Part shown: piece by piece, positions 35,088 to 45,112 of the stretch
Layout of the letters: each line of letters starts with the position of its first letter
Numbering within the stretch: the stretch's first letter is position 1
NCBI RefSeq assembly: GCF_003544915.1
Contig: NZ_CP032097.1
Location: 1,798,001-1,862,000 of the forward strand
Direction of reading: 5' to 3'
Source of the DNA: Arcobacter ellisii
Lineage (GTDB): Bacteria > Campylobacterota > Campylobacteria > Campylobacterales > Arcobacteraceae
Length of the DNA: 64,000 nucleotides
The notes under the pieces: model-generated
Seen by the model: the letters and a program-made list of their open reading frames with translations, nothing else
Databases searched by the model: none
Told to the model about the DNA's origin: nothing
Made by a program: the position numbers and the translations under genes

Positions 35088-36050
35088 CTATTTTCTTAAA
35101 CTCTTATCTTCTTCTAAAACATCAGGTCTTAACTGTTCTAGATATTCAATTGGTAACTTTCCAGTAATTACACCTGGAATATAACCTTTTACAGAAACGA
35201 AATATGAATATACCGTTTCAAATGTAAAAAATGAAATAATCGCACTACCCATAAAATGGATAAATAAAATAAATCTTTTTATTTGTATAGTTTGAGCATG
35301 AGTTGCTGCATCTGGAAACATATACCAAATCACAAATCCACTAAAAACTAAAAGTGAACCAAATGCCACATACATATAATAGTTTATTCTATCCATGTGT
35401 TGATATTTCCCTCTAAGGAAAATTTTATTCCAAATTTTTGCACTTGGTCGAACAAAAAACTTATGATCTTTAAAAGCAATTATTGTCATAATAAACCAAA
35501 TTGGCATCCAACCTAGTCCAATTATTTCATGCGTTGCTCTCATAAGTCTTGGAATATATCCACCACCAGTCCAATTTCCAAATGTGATTGAAAATCCAGT
35601 GATAAATAGATAAATCATAATTACAATATTTAATAAAATAACTATTCTTTGAAAAAGCGAATAAACTTGCACTTTGTCATTTTCTCTAGTAATTTCTGCT
35701 TGTTTTCTTCCTTTTGCTACAATGAACATAGTTAAAAATAGAAAAAATTCAACTAAAAATACTATTGGTAGTAAATGTTGTCTCTCTTCAAATGCTCTTA
35801 TAACCTCTGGCGCAATTGCATTATAATTTGGTCCAAAAAGTCCTACTTCCATTTGTTGATATTGTGTTAAACTCTCAAATGGAAGTACTTGTCCAGTAAA
35901 ATTACCCTTTAACATTTGCATCAAAAACTGATATACATAATTTATATCAGCAATTGTTGCTAACCAAAAATACCAATAAGTCAAAAGGATGAATAAAAAG
36001 CCTACTATTAAGTAAGCCTTATATTCACTTAGAAAACTTTTATTTTCCAT
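35088..36050 (-). CDS. fdhC: Formate dehydrogenase cytochrome b subunit
   Basis: A 320-residue membrane protein with about five hydrophobic segments (residues 15-35, 115-135, 155-180, 195-215 and 285-310), matching the gamma/cytochrome b subunit of periplasmic formate dehydrogenases. Histidines in THEIIGLGWMPIWF and LFIHFMGSA are likely heme ligands. It takes electrons from FdhB and reduces quinone. The ATG at 36050 overlaps the fdhB stop by 11 bases; ATGs further upstream lie inside fdhB without a ribosome site. Confidence 0.88.
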   Translation of the reverse strand: MENKSFLSEYKAYLIVGFLFILLTYWYFWLATIADINYVYQFLMQMLKGNFTGQVLPFESLTQYQQMEVGLFGPNYNAIAPEVIRAFEERQHLLPIVFLVEFFLFLTMFIVAKGRKQAEITRENDKVQVYSLFQRIVILLNIVIMIYLFITGFSITFGNWTGGGYIPRLMRATHEIIGLGWMPIWFIMTIIAFKDHKFFVRPSAKIWNKIFLRGKYQHMDRINYYMYVAFGSLLVFSGFVIWYMFPDAATHAQTIQIKRFILFIHFMGSAIISFFTFETVYSYFVSVKGYIPGVITGKLPIEYLEQLRPDVLEEDKSLRK

Positions 36051-36654
36051 ATGCTTTATCCCAACCATAAGGTGCCGATTGTGTTCCATGCCCAGAAGAC
36101 ATTACTCTTTGTCTGAAAATATTTGATACAGACTCAGAATCTCCAACTAATAGAGCTTTTGTTGAACACATAGCTGCACAAACTGGAACTTTACCTTCAG
36201 CAATTCTATTTTGCCCATAAAGTTCTCTTTCATGTTCACTATTTGTTTCATCAGGACCACCAGCACACATTGTACATTTATCCATAACACCTTTAGTTCC
36301 AAATGCTCCATTTTTAGGGAACTGTGGAGCTCCAAATGGACAAGCATATAAACAATATGAACAACCTATACATTTATTTTTATCATGAAGAACTATTCCA
36401 TCTTCTCTGATATAAAAACAATCAACTGGACAAACTTGTTCACAAGGTGCATCAGTACAATGCATACAAGCAACAGATAAAGAAAACTCCATCCCTTGCT
36501 TACCTTCATTTACAGTTATAACTTTTCTTCTACTAATTTCTACAGGTAACTCATGTGCTTCGGCACAAGCAACTGAACAACCATCACAATGAATACATCT
36601 ATTTTCATCGCAATAGAATCTCATTCTTGCAAAATCTAATTTATTATTACTCAT
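36040..36654 (-). CDS. fdhB: Formate dehydrogenase iron-sulfur subunit
   Basis: A 204-residue ferredoxin-like subunit. Four Cys groups for [4Fe-4S] clusters are visible: RCIHCDGCSVAC near residue 20, ACMHCTDAPCEQVCP near residue 60, KCIGCSYCLYACP near residue 95, and KCTMCAGG with PVCAAMCSTKA further on. It transfers electrons from FdhA to FdhC. There is no separate TAT signal, so it probably leaves the cell bound to FdhA. An AGGAG site precedes the ATG at 36654, 11 bases after the fdhA stop. Confidence 0.93.
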   Translation of the reverse strand: MSNNKLDFARMRFYCDENRCIHCDGCSVACAEAHELPVEISRRKVITVNEGKQGMEFSLSVACMHCTDAPCEQVCPVDCFYIREDGIVLHDKNKCIGCSYCLYACPFGAPQFPKNGAFGTKGVMDKCTMCAGGPDETNSEHERELYGQNRIAEGKVPVCAAMCSTKALLVGDSESVSNIFRQRVMSSGHGTQSAPYGWDKAYGK

Positions 36655-36664
36655 GTTACTTCTC

Positions 36665-39487
36665 CTAAGCTCTTGAAATCTGACATAAACCACCTTTTGT
36701 TTCAGGGATTTGTGTAACTATGTCATAACCGTAGTTAGTAACTGTATTAGCACTCTCTCCTGTTGCATAAGGCAATGTTCCATCTGGATATTTATTGCTT
36801 AAATCAACACCTTCCATTACACCTGCAAAGTGAATTGGAATAAATACTCTATCAGGAGTTACAGAATATGAATAATGAGCTTTAACTTTAATTTTACTTC
36901 CTTGAGGTGAATGAATCCACATCATAGAGCCATCTCTAATTCCATATCTTCCTGCTAAATCAGGGTTAATATCACAGAACATTTCAGGAGTTAATTTTGC
37001 TAAATATTTACTAGCTCTATTTTCAACACCCGCACCATTCATATTTACAAGTCTTCCAGTTACTAAATTTATTGGGAAATCTTTTGCCCAATCTTGTTTA
37101 GTTTGTTCACTAATATATCTTGTATCAACTCTGAAGTGATTTGGTTTATCTGCAAAACTTGGATAATCTTTTACTAAATCTGTTCTTGGTGAATGTAATG
37201 GCTCTCTGTGTTTTGGAATTGGGTCAGCCCATTGCCAAACTTTTGCTCTTGCTTTTGCATTTCCATAAGGAGCGATTCCCGCCTCAATACATTTTTCAAC
37301 AATCAAGTTAGATTTATCAACTTTCCAGTTTGCACCCATTTTTGCTTTTTCATCTTCACTTAAAGTAATTTTTAAAACAGCTTCAATGTTCTCTTTTGTA
37401 ATTTCAGGATAACCACCATCTTGAACTCCACCAACTGGTGCTGAACCTTTAGGTGTTAATAATGAAACTCCCTCATGCTCTAATCCAAAGTTTTGTCTAA
37501 ATCCCATACCACCGAATTTAACTGGTTTTGAAATATCATAAAGATTTGGACTTCCTGAATGTTTTGTTGTCCAACAAGGCCATGGTAAACCATAATATTC
37601 CCCTGTCATTTCACCATAACCAGCAAGTGAAATCTCATCAAACATGTGCCAATTATCAGTATGTTTTTTAAGTCTATCAGCCGTCCATCCAGTCAAACCA
37701 ATAGTTTTAATAATTCTTGATATTTCATTTGTTGCATCTTCTGGCCAAATAAAATCTTTACCTTTACCCATACCAGCTGTTAATTGCTCATAAAACCCTA
37801 ATCTTTTTGCCAATTCAAACATAATATCTTGGTCAGCTTTTGATTCATACATAGGTTTAATAACTTCATATCTCCATTGACCACTTCTGTTTGTTGCAGT
37901 TACTGAACCTGCTGTTTCAAACTGAGTTGCTGCTGGTAAAATATAAACATCATTTTGCTTATCAGTAATAATCGCACCCTCATTTACAAATGGGTCACAA
38001 AATACTGCTAAATCTAGTTTATCAAGTGCTTCTTTTACTTTTTTTGTTTGAGCAGTAGAAGTGATTCCATTACCCATTACAAATAAAGCTTTTAGATTTG
38101 TTCCAGCATTATGAATTACATCTTCACCTTCATTTCCACCTAAAACTCCAGCCCACCAACGAGCAAGTGTAAATCCATTTTTACCCATCCATTCAGGTGA
38201 TTTAAATCTTGTTTTTAACCATTCAAAATCAACTCCCCAAGAAGAAGCAAAATATTTCCATGAACCTTCAGCTAAACCATAATATCCAGGAAGCGAATCT
38301 GATAAACAACCAAAGTCTGTTGCACCTTGAACATTATCATGACCTCTTAAAATATTAGTTCCACCACCTGCAACTCCCATGTTTCCAAGAGCAAGTTGTA
38401 AAATTGGAGCTAATCTTGTATTAGAAGTTCCCACTGTATGTTGAGTTAAACCCATAGCCCATACTAAAGTTCCTGGTTTTGCTGAAGCATATAATTTAGT
38501 AATTTGAACTATTAAATCAGCTTTAACACCTGTTACATCAGCAACTCTTTCAATTGGCCAATTTTTAGCTTCAGCCATTATCTCTTCCATTCCATAAACT
38601 CTATTATTAATAAAGTCTTGGTCATGCCAACCATTTTCAAAAATGATATTTAACATTCCATACATAAATGCAATGTCAGTACCTGGTCTAATTTGTGCGT
38701 ATAAATCTGCTTTTGCAGCAGTTTTTGTGAATCTTGGATCTATAACAATAATTTTTGCATTATTTCTTTCTTTTGCTTTCAAGAAATGTTGAAAACCAAC
38801 TGGATGATTTACCGCTGGATTTGCTCCAAAAATTATAATTGCTTTAGAGTTTTGAATATCTCCTAAAGAATTTGTCATAGCACCATAACCCCATGTATTT
38901 GCCACACCGGCAACTGTTGAGCTATGTCAAATTCTAGCTTGATGATCTATGTTATTTGTTCCAAACATAGCAGCAAATTTTCTGTAATAATATGCTTGCT
39001 CATTATTGAATTTTGCTGACCCTAAAAACATTACTGAATCAGGTCCATCTTTTTGTCTTAAATTTTCAAGTTTTGAAGCAATCCCATCTAAAGCTTCATC
39101 CCATGAAATTCTTTGCCATTTTCCATCTTTTTTCACCATTGGGTGTTTAACTCTTACCTCTGATCTAACCATATCAATCATATCGGCACCTTTACAACAA
39201 TGTCCCCCAAGTGATACAGGATGATCTTGAGCAACTTCTTGTCTTACCCACACACCATTTTGAACCTCAGCAATAACACCACAACCAACTGAACATGCTG
39301 TACAAATAGTTTTAACCATTTTTGAACCAGGAAAAGGATTTTTAATCTCTTCTTCTGTCGCTGCTCTAGTTGCTGGTGTACTTGCAAAAGACGATGTAAC
39401 TCCAAATGCCGTTGCAACAGCAGCCATTTTCATAAATGACCGTCGTCCTACTTTTGCATTCAAAGCTTCATATGTATTTGCTGACAT
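36665..39487 (-). CDS. fdhA: Selenocysteine formate dehydrogenase catalytic subunit, with in-frame UGA
   Basis: A 940-residue Mo/W-bis-MGD enzyme that oxidises formate to CO2 in the periplasm. The frame has one TGA at 38927-38929 (residue 187) in NNIDHQARI-U-HSSTVAGVANTWG, the known Sec site that coordinates the metal. A hairpin follows the TGA and selABCD are in the window, so this is readthrough, not a frameshift. The N-terminus has a twin-arginine signal (GRRSFMK, Arg15-Arg16), and Cys62, Cys65, Cys69 and Cys97 bind the [4Fe-4S] cluster. The ATG at 39487 has an AGGAG site. Two separate frames result if the TGA is read as stop. Confidence 0.95.
38899..38929 (-). promoter_or_regulatory. Sec UGA codon and bSECIS hairpin of fdhA
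   Basis: On the minus strand the UGA (38927-38929) is followed after 13 bases by the hairpin TTGCC-GGTGT-GGCAA (38913-38899), a five-base-pair stem with a G-rich apical loop. E. coli fdhF has a similar stem with a GGU-containing loop at the same distance, where SelB binds. Confidence 0.8.
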
Positions 39488-39505
39488 ATACTTCTCCTAC
39501 TTAAT

Positions 39506-39715
39506 TTATTTTGCGTTTTTGTAAAATTCTTCCCAAGCCGCAGTTTTTTTATAAAGAATCTCTTTTTTTCGAGACTTCCCAACAACAACACCATTATTGC
39601 TATCATCTTGAACAGATGATTTACCAGTAGCAGCCAATACAGTAGTACCTGTAGCTACAGCACCAGCAGTTATAATCGCGGCTTTTTTTGCGAAATTTCT
39701 TCTGCTTTCTTGCAC
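39506..39715 (-). CDS. Small TAT-signal protein of formate dehydrogenase loci
   Basis: A 69-residue protein whose first half is a twin-arginine signal (QESRRNFAKKAAIITAGAVATGTTVLAA), followed by a short hydrophilic tail. It matches the small formate dehydrogenase region TAT-target family found beside fdhA. It may help target or assemble FdhA. The start is GTG at 39715 with a perfect AAGGAGGT site eight bases before, so the unusual codon is well supported. It lies 18 bases before fdhA. Confidence 0.8.
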   Translation of the reverse strand: MQESRRNFAKKAAIITAGAVATGTTVLAATGKSSVQDDSNNGVVVGKSRKKEILYKKTAAWEEFYKNAK

Positions 39716-39812
39716 GACTGACCTCCTTATAGAAATTAAGCCCCCTAAATTTAAGAGACTTTATAAAAAAAGCCTAACTTTTTTTATAAAATCCCTAAAA
39801 AGGAAAACCTTT

Positions 39813-40541
39813 TTAGTTTTTCGGTCCTAAAGCTTTTAAAGCTCTATTTCTTTCTCTTCTTTGTCTCTCTTCATCTGAAATATCTCCCCAATTATCACCT
39901 TGCTTTTTGATAATTCTCTCTTTTTTAAGTGGTTTTGAAACTTCAAGATATAATCTTTCAAACTCAACAAATGAATGTAAAACAACCATTAATTCTTTAT
40001 AAATATTTGATTTATCATGTTCATAAATATCTTTTGCAAACTCATCAATAAACTCATTTAAAATCTGTGCAAAAATACAATGAACTGTATTTCCATACTC
40101 TTTTTGTCCATTTGCTAATATATCAGATAATTCAGCCATCAATGAAAAGATAAATCCAACTGAATCTTCATATTCATAATAGTTTTTTTCATCTCGTCTA
40201 AGTTTTGTTTTTGAAATAAACTCTATCATTTCAACTCTTTTTTTACCTGATTCAACACCTTCATCATAAAAAGAGGCTGTTTGTCTAATTTTTTCATTTA
40301 ATGGATTATGGAATAAATCATCAAATTCTTGAAGTAAAGCAACATTTGAAGAAGAATCTAAAAGTTTTGAAATATTAGTTAAGGCTTCTGCTGAACTCTC
40401 GTCCAAAGGATTTTCTTTTAAAATATTTAACAATTTAATTAATTCAAAATAGTTTTCACTTTTTGGACTAACCACAAAAAAGTTTGCAAAAAAATTGTAA
40501 TATAAAGCTCTAGCTTTGTTAATTATTTGATTATCTTGCAC
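39813..40541 (-). CDS. TorD/DmsD-like molecular chaperone
   Basis: A 242-residue, all-helical cytoplasmic protein. It resembles TorD-family chaperones: ARALYYNFFANFFV at the start, an acidic middle (EFDDLFHNPLNEKIRQTASFYDEG) and the HCIFAQILNEFIDEFAKDIY segment. Such proteins bind TAT signals of molybdoenzymes and hold them for cofactor loading. Here it likely serves FdhA. The start is GTG at 40541 with AAGGATT before it. It starts four bases past the stop of the upstream polyferredoxin gene. Confidence 0.78.
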   Translation of the reverse strand: MQDNQIINKARALYYNFFANFFVVSPKSENYFELIKLLNILKENPLDESSAEALTNISKLLDSSSNVALLQEFDDLFHNPLNEKIRQTASFYDEGVESGKKRVEMIEFISKTKLRRDEKNYYEYEDSVGFIFSLMAELSDILANGQKEYGNTVHCIFAQILNEFIDEFAKDIYEHDKSNIYKELMVVLHSFVEFERLYLEVSKPLKKERIIKKQGDNWGDISDEERQRRERNRALKALGPKN

Positions 40542-40544
40542 TAT

Positions 40545-42227
40545 TTAATCCTTGTTTTTTTTGTCAAAATAATTTTGCATCATAATTTTTGGTTTACAAT
40601 CAGCACAGCAATATAAACTTCTCTCTTTTACTGAGTCACTTGAAAAAATTGGTGCCATTATTGAAGCTATTTTTTGTATTGATTTTGCTGTTGCAAACTC
40701 TTTTCCACACTCAACACAAGCAAAAAGTTTATCTTGAGCTAGAATATTTTCTTTAAACCAGTTTGGTTCAAGTTCAATCACATCTCTTTTGATTGTTAAA
40801 CAATCTTTTTCAGGACATGAAATTTCACAATAACCACATGAAGTACAAATACTTGGATTTAATCTTAAAGTATTATCTTTTGCATCGGCAATTAATGCCC
40901 CAACATTACAAGCTCCAACACAAACTAAACATAAAGTACAAGAATCTTGATTAACTTTTACTTTTCCATAATGAATATGTTCTCCTGTGATTACCTCTCC
41001 TAAATTATCATTACCTACTATTTTTTGAAGTCTATGAGAAAATACTTCTCTTTTTTTTAGAGTTTCTTGATTGAAATTAAAATATGTATTTTCTACAAAA
41101 GATACCTCTTTTGTAGCTTTTTCTAACTCTTCTTTATTCATTGCTACTAAAATGGCATTTTTTTGGTATTTTTTTTGATAAATATCATTTACAATTCTAA
41201 TAGCATCATTTGTACCTTTTGATAAAAAATCACTATAAAAAACCACTTGAGAACCTGACATTTGAAGAAGTGTTAAAAAAGCTGTTTCATCTAAAAATTT
41301 TTCACCCTCTATTGCAAAAGGTAAAATATTTTCTTTTAAAGAAACCTCTAAATCTTGTATATTCATTTTAGAAGGGATTATTAAAGGATGAGTATCTTTA
41401 TAAAATTTACTCATTTCAAAAAGTGCTTCTTTATTTGATGGTGCATAATCAAGGGCACCACTTGGACAAACAGAAATACAACCACCACAACCATGACAAT
41501 CTATTTGAGAAAAAGTTAATGTTTTTGTTTTATCATCTTTTGTTATCGCAACAGTTGGACAAACCTCTTCACATTTAGAACAAACAACTTCTCGTCTTCC
41601 ATCATATTGACAAATTGTTTTATCATAAGTTGTAAATTTTTTATATGAATAGGAATTAATATTTGCTTTTAAAGTTTCAATAATTTCATCAATATTTGAT
41701 GAATTTATATCAAAAGTCCCACTTTGTTTTAATCCCTCTTCTTTTGCACCAAACCAAACTATTTGAGAAACATTTAAAACTATATCTTTACCTTTATCAT
41801 CCACAGTTACTTTAAGATTTCCTATGTGACCTTCTATTTTTTTTAAAATAGTTTCATTTATAGTGTAAAGTTCAAAATCATCTGCATTTATTTTTAAAAT
41901 GAAATTATTAGACTCTTCTTTTGTATTTGTAATTAATAAAAGTTCTTTTGAAATTTTTTGTGAATATGAAATATCTTGTGCTGAATCATATTTTGTAACA
42001 GCTATTTCATAAAGTTTTGAAACATTTTTGATTTTGTTTGAAAGAATATCTTGTGAATTTTTAATATAAAAATCTATCTCTTTTGCAGTTAATTCACTTG
42101 CTATTTCATCTGTATTTGAAATAATAAAATTTTTATCTTTTGCATCTTCAATATTTGTTGTAACAAATATCTCTTCACTAACGGGGAACTCAAGTCCTTC
42201 TGGACTATAATATATAAAATCTTGCAT
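40545..42227 (-). CDS. Polyferredoxin-like 4Fe-4S protein of the formate dehydrogenase locus
   Basis: A 560-residue protein with no signal peptide or membrane segment. Several [4Fe-4S] motifs are visible: VCSKCEEVCPTVAI and DCHGCGGCISVCPSGAL near residues 215-260, CTLCLVCVGACNVGAL and ICTSCGYCEISCPEKDC near residues 430-480, and the zinc-like VECGKEFA with CCADCKP at the end. Residues 1-200 have no recognised domain. Homologues stand at the head of Campylobacter formate dehydrogenase operons and probably serve in FdhA maturation or electron supply in the cytoplasm. It is the first gene of the long fdh transcript. Confidence 0.8.
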   Translation of the reverse strand: MQDFIYYSPEGLEFPVSEEIFVTTNIEDAKDKNFIISNTDEIASELTAKEIDFYIKNSQDILSNKIKNVSKLYEIAVTKYDSAQDISYSQKISKELLLITNTKEESNNFILKINADDFELYTINETILKKIEGHIGNLKVTVDDKGKDIVLNVSQIVWFGAKEEGLKQSGTFDINSSNIDEIIETLKANINSYSYKKFTTYDKTICQYDGRREVVCSKCEEVCPTVAITKDDKTKTLTFSQIDCHGCGGCISVCPSGALDYAPSNKEALFEMSKFYKDTHPLIIPSKMNIQDLEVSLKENILPFAIEGEKFLDETAFLTLLQMSGSQVVFYSDFLSKGTNDAIRIVNDIYQKKYQKNAILVAMNKEELEKATKEVSFVENTYFNFNQETLKKREVFSHRLQKIVGNDNLGEVITGEHIHYGKVKVNQDSCTLCLVCVGACNVGALIADAKDNTLRLNPSICTSCGYCEISCPEKDCLTIKRDVIELEPNWFKENILAQDKLFACVECGKEFATAKSIQKIASIMAPIFSSDSVKERSLYCCADCKPKIMMQNYFDKKNKD

Positions 42228-42280
42228 AAACTATGCCCTTTTTAATAAACATTTGAATTTACTTAATTCTATATATTTAG

Positions 42281-42309
42281 AAGTTAAATAAACCTTAAAA
42301 GTTAAAATA
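42281..42309. promoter_or_regulatory. Direct repeats in the fdh / sensor intergenic region
   Basis: AAGTTAAATA at 42281 and AAGTTAAAAT at 42299 form direct repeats 18 bases apart between the divergent polyferredoxin gene and the sensor operon. They are AT-rich, so the match is not strong on its own, but the place is right for a response regulator that controls both directions. Confidence 0.35.
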
Positions 42310-42367
42310 TTTTTTACCATTTTATTCTTTCTTACTTTTTTATTCAAATTTTTTTATCTTTTTTTTG

Positions 42368-42373
42368 TATACT
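42368..42373 (+). promoter_or_regulatory. -10 box of the sensor operon, probably leaderless
   Basis: TATACT preceded by a T-run lies only five bases before the ATG at 42379. With a normal start point the mRNA would begin at or next to the ATG, and no ribosome site is visible, so translation may be leaderless. Confidence 0.45.
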
Positions 42374-42378
42374 TCAAA

Positions 42379-43533
42379 ATGCTAAAAAGAATACCTATTT
42401 TTTTATTTTTGATTATTATTTTTTATGTTTATATTAAAGATGAAGTATTTAATAATAAAATAATACTTATTGGTTCATCTATTCCAAGTAGTGGAATAAT
42501 CAAATCTTGGGGAAATGCTGTAACAAGTGGAGCAAATAGTTATTTTAATTATGCCAATGAAAAAAATCTAATCAAAAATAAAAAAATAGAGTTTTTAACT
42601 TATGATGATAAATATGAACCTGAACTTACAATTGAAAATATAAACAAACTAATTTTTGAAGATAAAGTCTTTACTCTTTTTGGTCTTGTTGGAACACCAA
42701 CAGTTAAAAGAGTTCTTCCTATTTTATATGATGAGAATATTCCTCTATTTTCTGCTTTTACAGGAGCTTCATTTTTAAGGGATAATTACAACGAAAATTT
42801 TATAAATTTTAGAGCCTCTTATGACCAAGAGATAGAATCTTTGATGAATTATATTATTTACAAAAAAAATCTAAAAAAAATCGCTGTTTTTTATCAAAAT
42901 GATGATTATGGAGAAGAAGGTTATATCTCTGTTTTAGATGCACTAAAAAGAAAAAATCTAAACTTAGTAGCAGAAGGTTCATATAAAAGAAATACTTTAT
43001 CAATAACTCATGCTTTAAATGAGATAAAAAATGCTAAACCAGAAGTTATTTTTATGGTTGGAGCATATAAAACAAACTCTTTATTTATAAAAAAAGCAAA
43101 AGAGAATGAAAATCTAAAAGATGTAATTTTTTGTAATATCTCATTTGGAGATGCAAACTCAATGATAAATGAGCTAAAAAGATTAAATACAAATACAAAC
43201 AATCTTATTTTTTCTCAAGTTGTTCCAAATTATATGGATAATTCAATTCCATCAGTTGTCGAATATCAAACTTTGATGAAAAAATATTATCCACAAGAGG
43301 AGTTAGGATTTTTATCTTTAGAGACATTTTTAAGTGCAAAAGTTTTAGTAAATGCAATTTCAAGAATAAAAGGTGAAATTACAAGAGAAAAATTTATTTA
43401 TATGATTAAAACAACTCCTAAAAACCTTTTAGATGGGATTCCTCTTGAGTTTAAAAACACTCAATTATTAAATAAAATTTACCTTTTTGAATACAAAAAT
43501 GATAAATTTGAAGAAATTTCAAATGAAAAATAA
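42379..43533 (+). CDS. Periplasmic-binding-type sensor protein (type I, amino-acid-like fold)
   Basis: A 384-residue protein with one N-terminal hydrophobic helix (residues 5-19) that exports it or anchors it. Residues 28-375 match the branched-chain amino acid type periplasmic-binding fold: ILIGSSIPSSGIIKSWGNAVTSGANSYFNYAN, VFTLFGLVGTPTVKRVLPILYDENIPLFSAFTGA, IAVFYQNDDYGEEG and VIFMVGAYKTNSLFIKKA. No ABC transporter genes accompany it. It overlaps the histidine kinase by 11 bases, which points to a sensing role as ligand-binding partner of that kinase. The ligand is unknown. Confidence 0.8.
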   Translation: MLKRIPIFLFLIIIFYVYIKDEVFNNKIILIGSSIPSSGIIKSWGNAVTSGANSYFNYANEKNLIKNKKIEFLTYDDKYEPELTIENINKLIFEDKVFTLFGLVGTPTVKRVLPILYDENIPLFSAFTGASFLRDNYNENFINFRASYDQEIESLMNYIIYKKNLKKIAVFYQNDDYGEEGYISVLDALKRKNLNLVAEGSYKRNTLSITHALNEIKNAKPEVIFMVGAYKTNSLFIKKAKENENLKDVIFCNISFGDANSMINELKRLNTNTNNLIFSQVVPNYMDNSIPSVVEYQTLMKKYYPQEELGFLSLETFLSAKVLVNAISRIKGEITREKFIYMIKTTPKNLLDGIPLEFKNTQLLNKIYLFEYKNDKFEEISNEK

Positions 43534-45112
43534 ATTTAATAAACTTCTTAACTATTTTGATAATCTAAATTTTAAATATAAAACAGCTTTTCTAATTTTT
43601 ATTATTGCTGGAGGAATGATTTGTATTATTATTCTTTCTCAAATTTCTATTTTTACTATAAAAAACGATTTTGATATTTTATTTGATAAAAGAACAAAAA
43701 GTTTGATGGAACTTGAAAATATAAAAGATACCTATGCTGTAAATATTCAAGAGACTTTAAATGATATAGAAAAAAAACAGATTTCATATGAACAAGCAAA
43801 TGAAGTATTAAAATTAGGTCTTGAAATCATAAATAAAAATTGGGATTTATATCAAAATCAAATAAAGGTTGAAAATAAAGAGTTACTTACAACTTTTATC
43901 AAATTATTCATAATAAAAGAGGAAAATTATTATGAAAACAACACTTTAAAATCTTCTATTTTGAAAAATATAGATAAAAAAATGCAAATTATCAAAGAAC
44001 TAATTACAAAAATAAATCTTGAAAAAAATGATGAGTTTTATTCAAATTTAGATTTAGAAATAAATGCTTTATCTATTTATCTAACAAGTTTGATTAACTA
44101 TGATTTATCTTTAGCAATAAATGAAAAAAGAAATACAGATAAAATATTTAACATAATTTTGATTTTTTCAATTATCTCTATTTTTATAGTTTTTTTATTT
44201 TCTATTATTTTGTCTTTTTACATAATCAATCACTTTAAACATCTTCACAACTCTTTGGAAGAGAAAGTAAAAGAAAAAACAAAAGAGTTACAAGAGTTAA
44301 ATAACTATCTTGAAATAAAGATTTCTAAAGAGGTAGCACAAAATAGAAAAAAAGATATTATCATGTTCCAACAAGCAAGATTTGCTTCTTTAGGTGAAAT
44401 GTTAAATAACATAGCTCATCAATGGCGTCAACCTTTGGGTTCTATTACTATGATTATTCAAAGTTTTCAAACAAAAATGTCTTTAGGAAAATTAACTCCT
44501 TCGTTTGTTGAAGAAAAAGTAAATGATGCTTTACTATTAGCTTCTAATATGTCAAATACTTTAGATGATTTTAGAAATTTTTTCTCACCAAATAAAATAA
44601 AAAGTGAATTTAGTATTAAAAATTGTATAGAACACTCAATAGAATTATCAAAATATTTTTTAAATCAAGAAGGAATAAAAGTAGAGTTAAAAGTACGAAA
44701 AGATGTAAAAATAAATAGTTATTACAATGAATTATCACATGTTTTTTTGAATATTATCTCAAATTCAAAAGATGCTTTATCTTCTAATGTTGACAAAAAT
44801 GATAGAATTATCAAAATTATTGTAAATAAGTTTAAAAATAGTCTTGTAGTCAATATTGTTGATAATGGTGGAGGAATACCAAAAGAGGTTCTACCAAAAA
44901 TTTTTGAGCCATATTACACAACAAAATATAAAAGTGCAGGAACTGGAATCGGACTTTATATGTCAAAACAAATTATTGAAAAACATATGAATGGGGAAAT
45001 TTTTTGCAAAAATATTTTACATAAAATAAAAGATGATAAAGTTTTTAACTGCTCACTATTTACAATAAAAATACCAATAAATGAAATTAGTGAGAAAAAG
45101 AATGATAAATAA
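43523..45112 (+). CDS. Sensor histidine kinase
   Basis: A 529-residue membrane histidine kinase. Two membrane helices (about residues 22-42 and 208-232) enclose a helical periplasmic domain of about 165 residues. A coiled linker follows, then the H-box NIAHQWRQPLGSI with His299, the N-box HVFLNIISNSKDAL, G1 VDNGGGI and G2 GTGIGLYMSK. The HQWRQPL H-box is characteristic of a kinase subfamily common in Campylobacterota. The start at 43523 is preferred over a TTG at 43487 and an ATG at 43499. Its partner response regulator overlaps its end by 11 bases. Confidence 0.9.
   Translation: MKNKFNKLLNYFDNLNFKYKTAFLIFIIAGGMICIIILSQISIFTIKNDFDILFDKRTKSLMELENIKDTYAVNIQETLNDIEKKQISYEQANEVLKLGLEIINKNWDLYQNQIKVENKELLTTFIKLFIIKEENYYENNTLKSSILKNIDKKMQIIKELITKINLEKNDEFYSNLDLEINALSIYLTSLINYDLSLAINEKRNTDKIFNIILIFSIISIFIVFLFSIILSFYIINHFKHLHNSLEEKVKEKTKELQELNNYLEIKISKEVAQNRKKDIIMFQQARFASLGEMLNNIAHQWRQPLGSITMIIQSFQTKMSLGKLTPSFVEEKVNDALLLASNMSNTLDDFRNFFSPNKIKSEFSIKNCIEHSIELSKYFLNQEGIKVELKVRKDVKINSYYNELSHVFLNIISNSKDALSSNVDKNDRIIKIIVNKFKNSLVVNIVDNGGGIPKEVLPKIFEPYYTTKYKSAGTGIGLYMSKQIIEKHMNGEIFCKNILHKIKDDKVFNCSLFTIKIPINEISEKKNDK

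Noticed and set aside
38905-39487. Frameshift or split of the formate dehydrogenase gene into two genes
   Set aside because: The two parts are in the same frame, separated only by TGA at the known Sec position, with a hairpin and a full sel gene set present.
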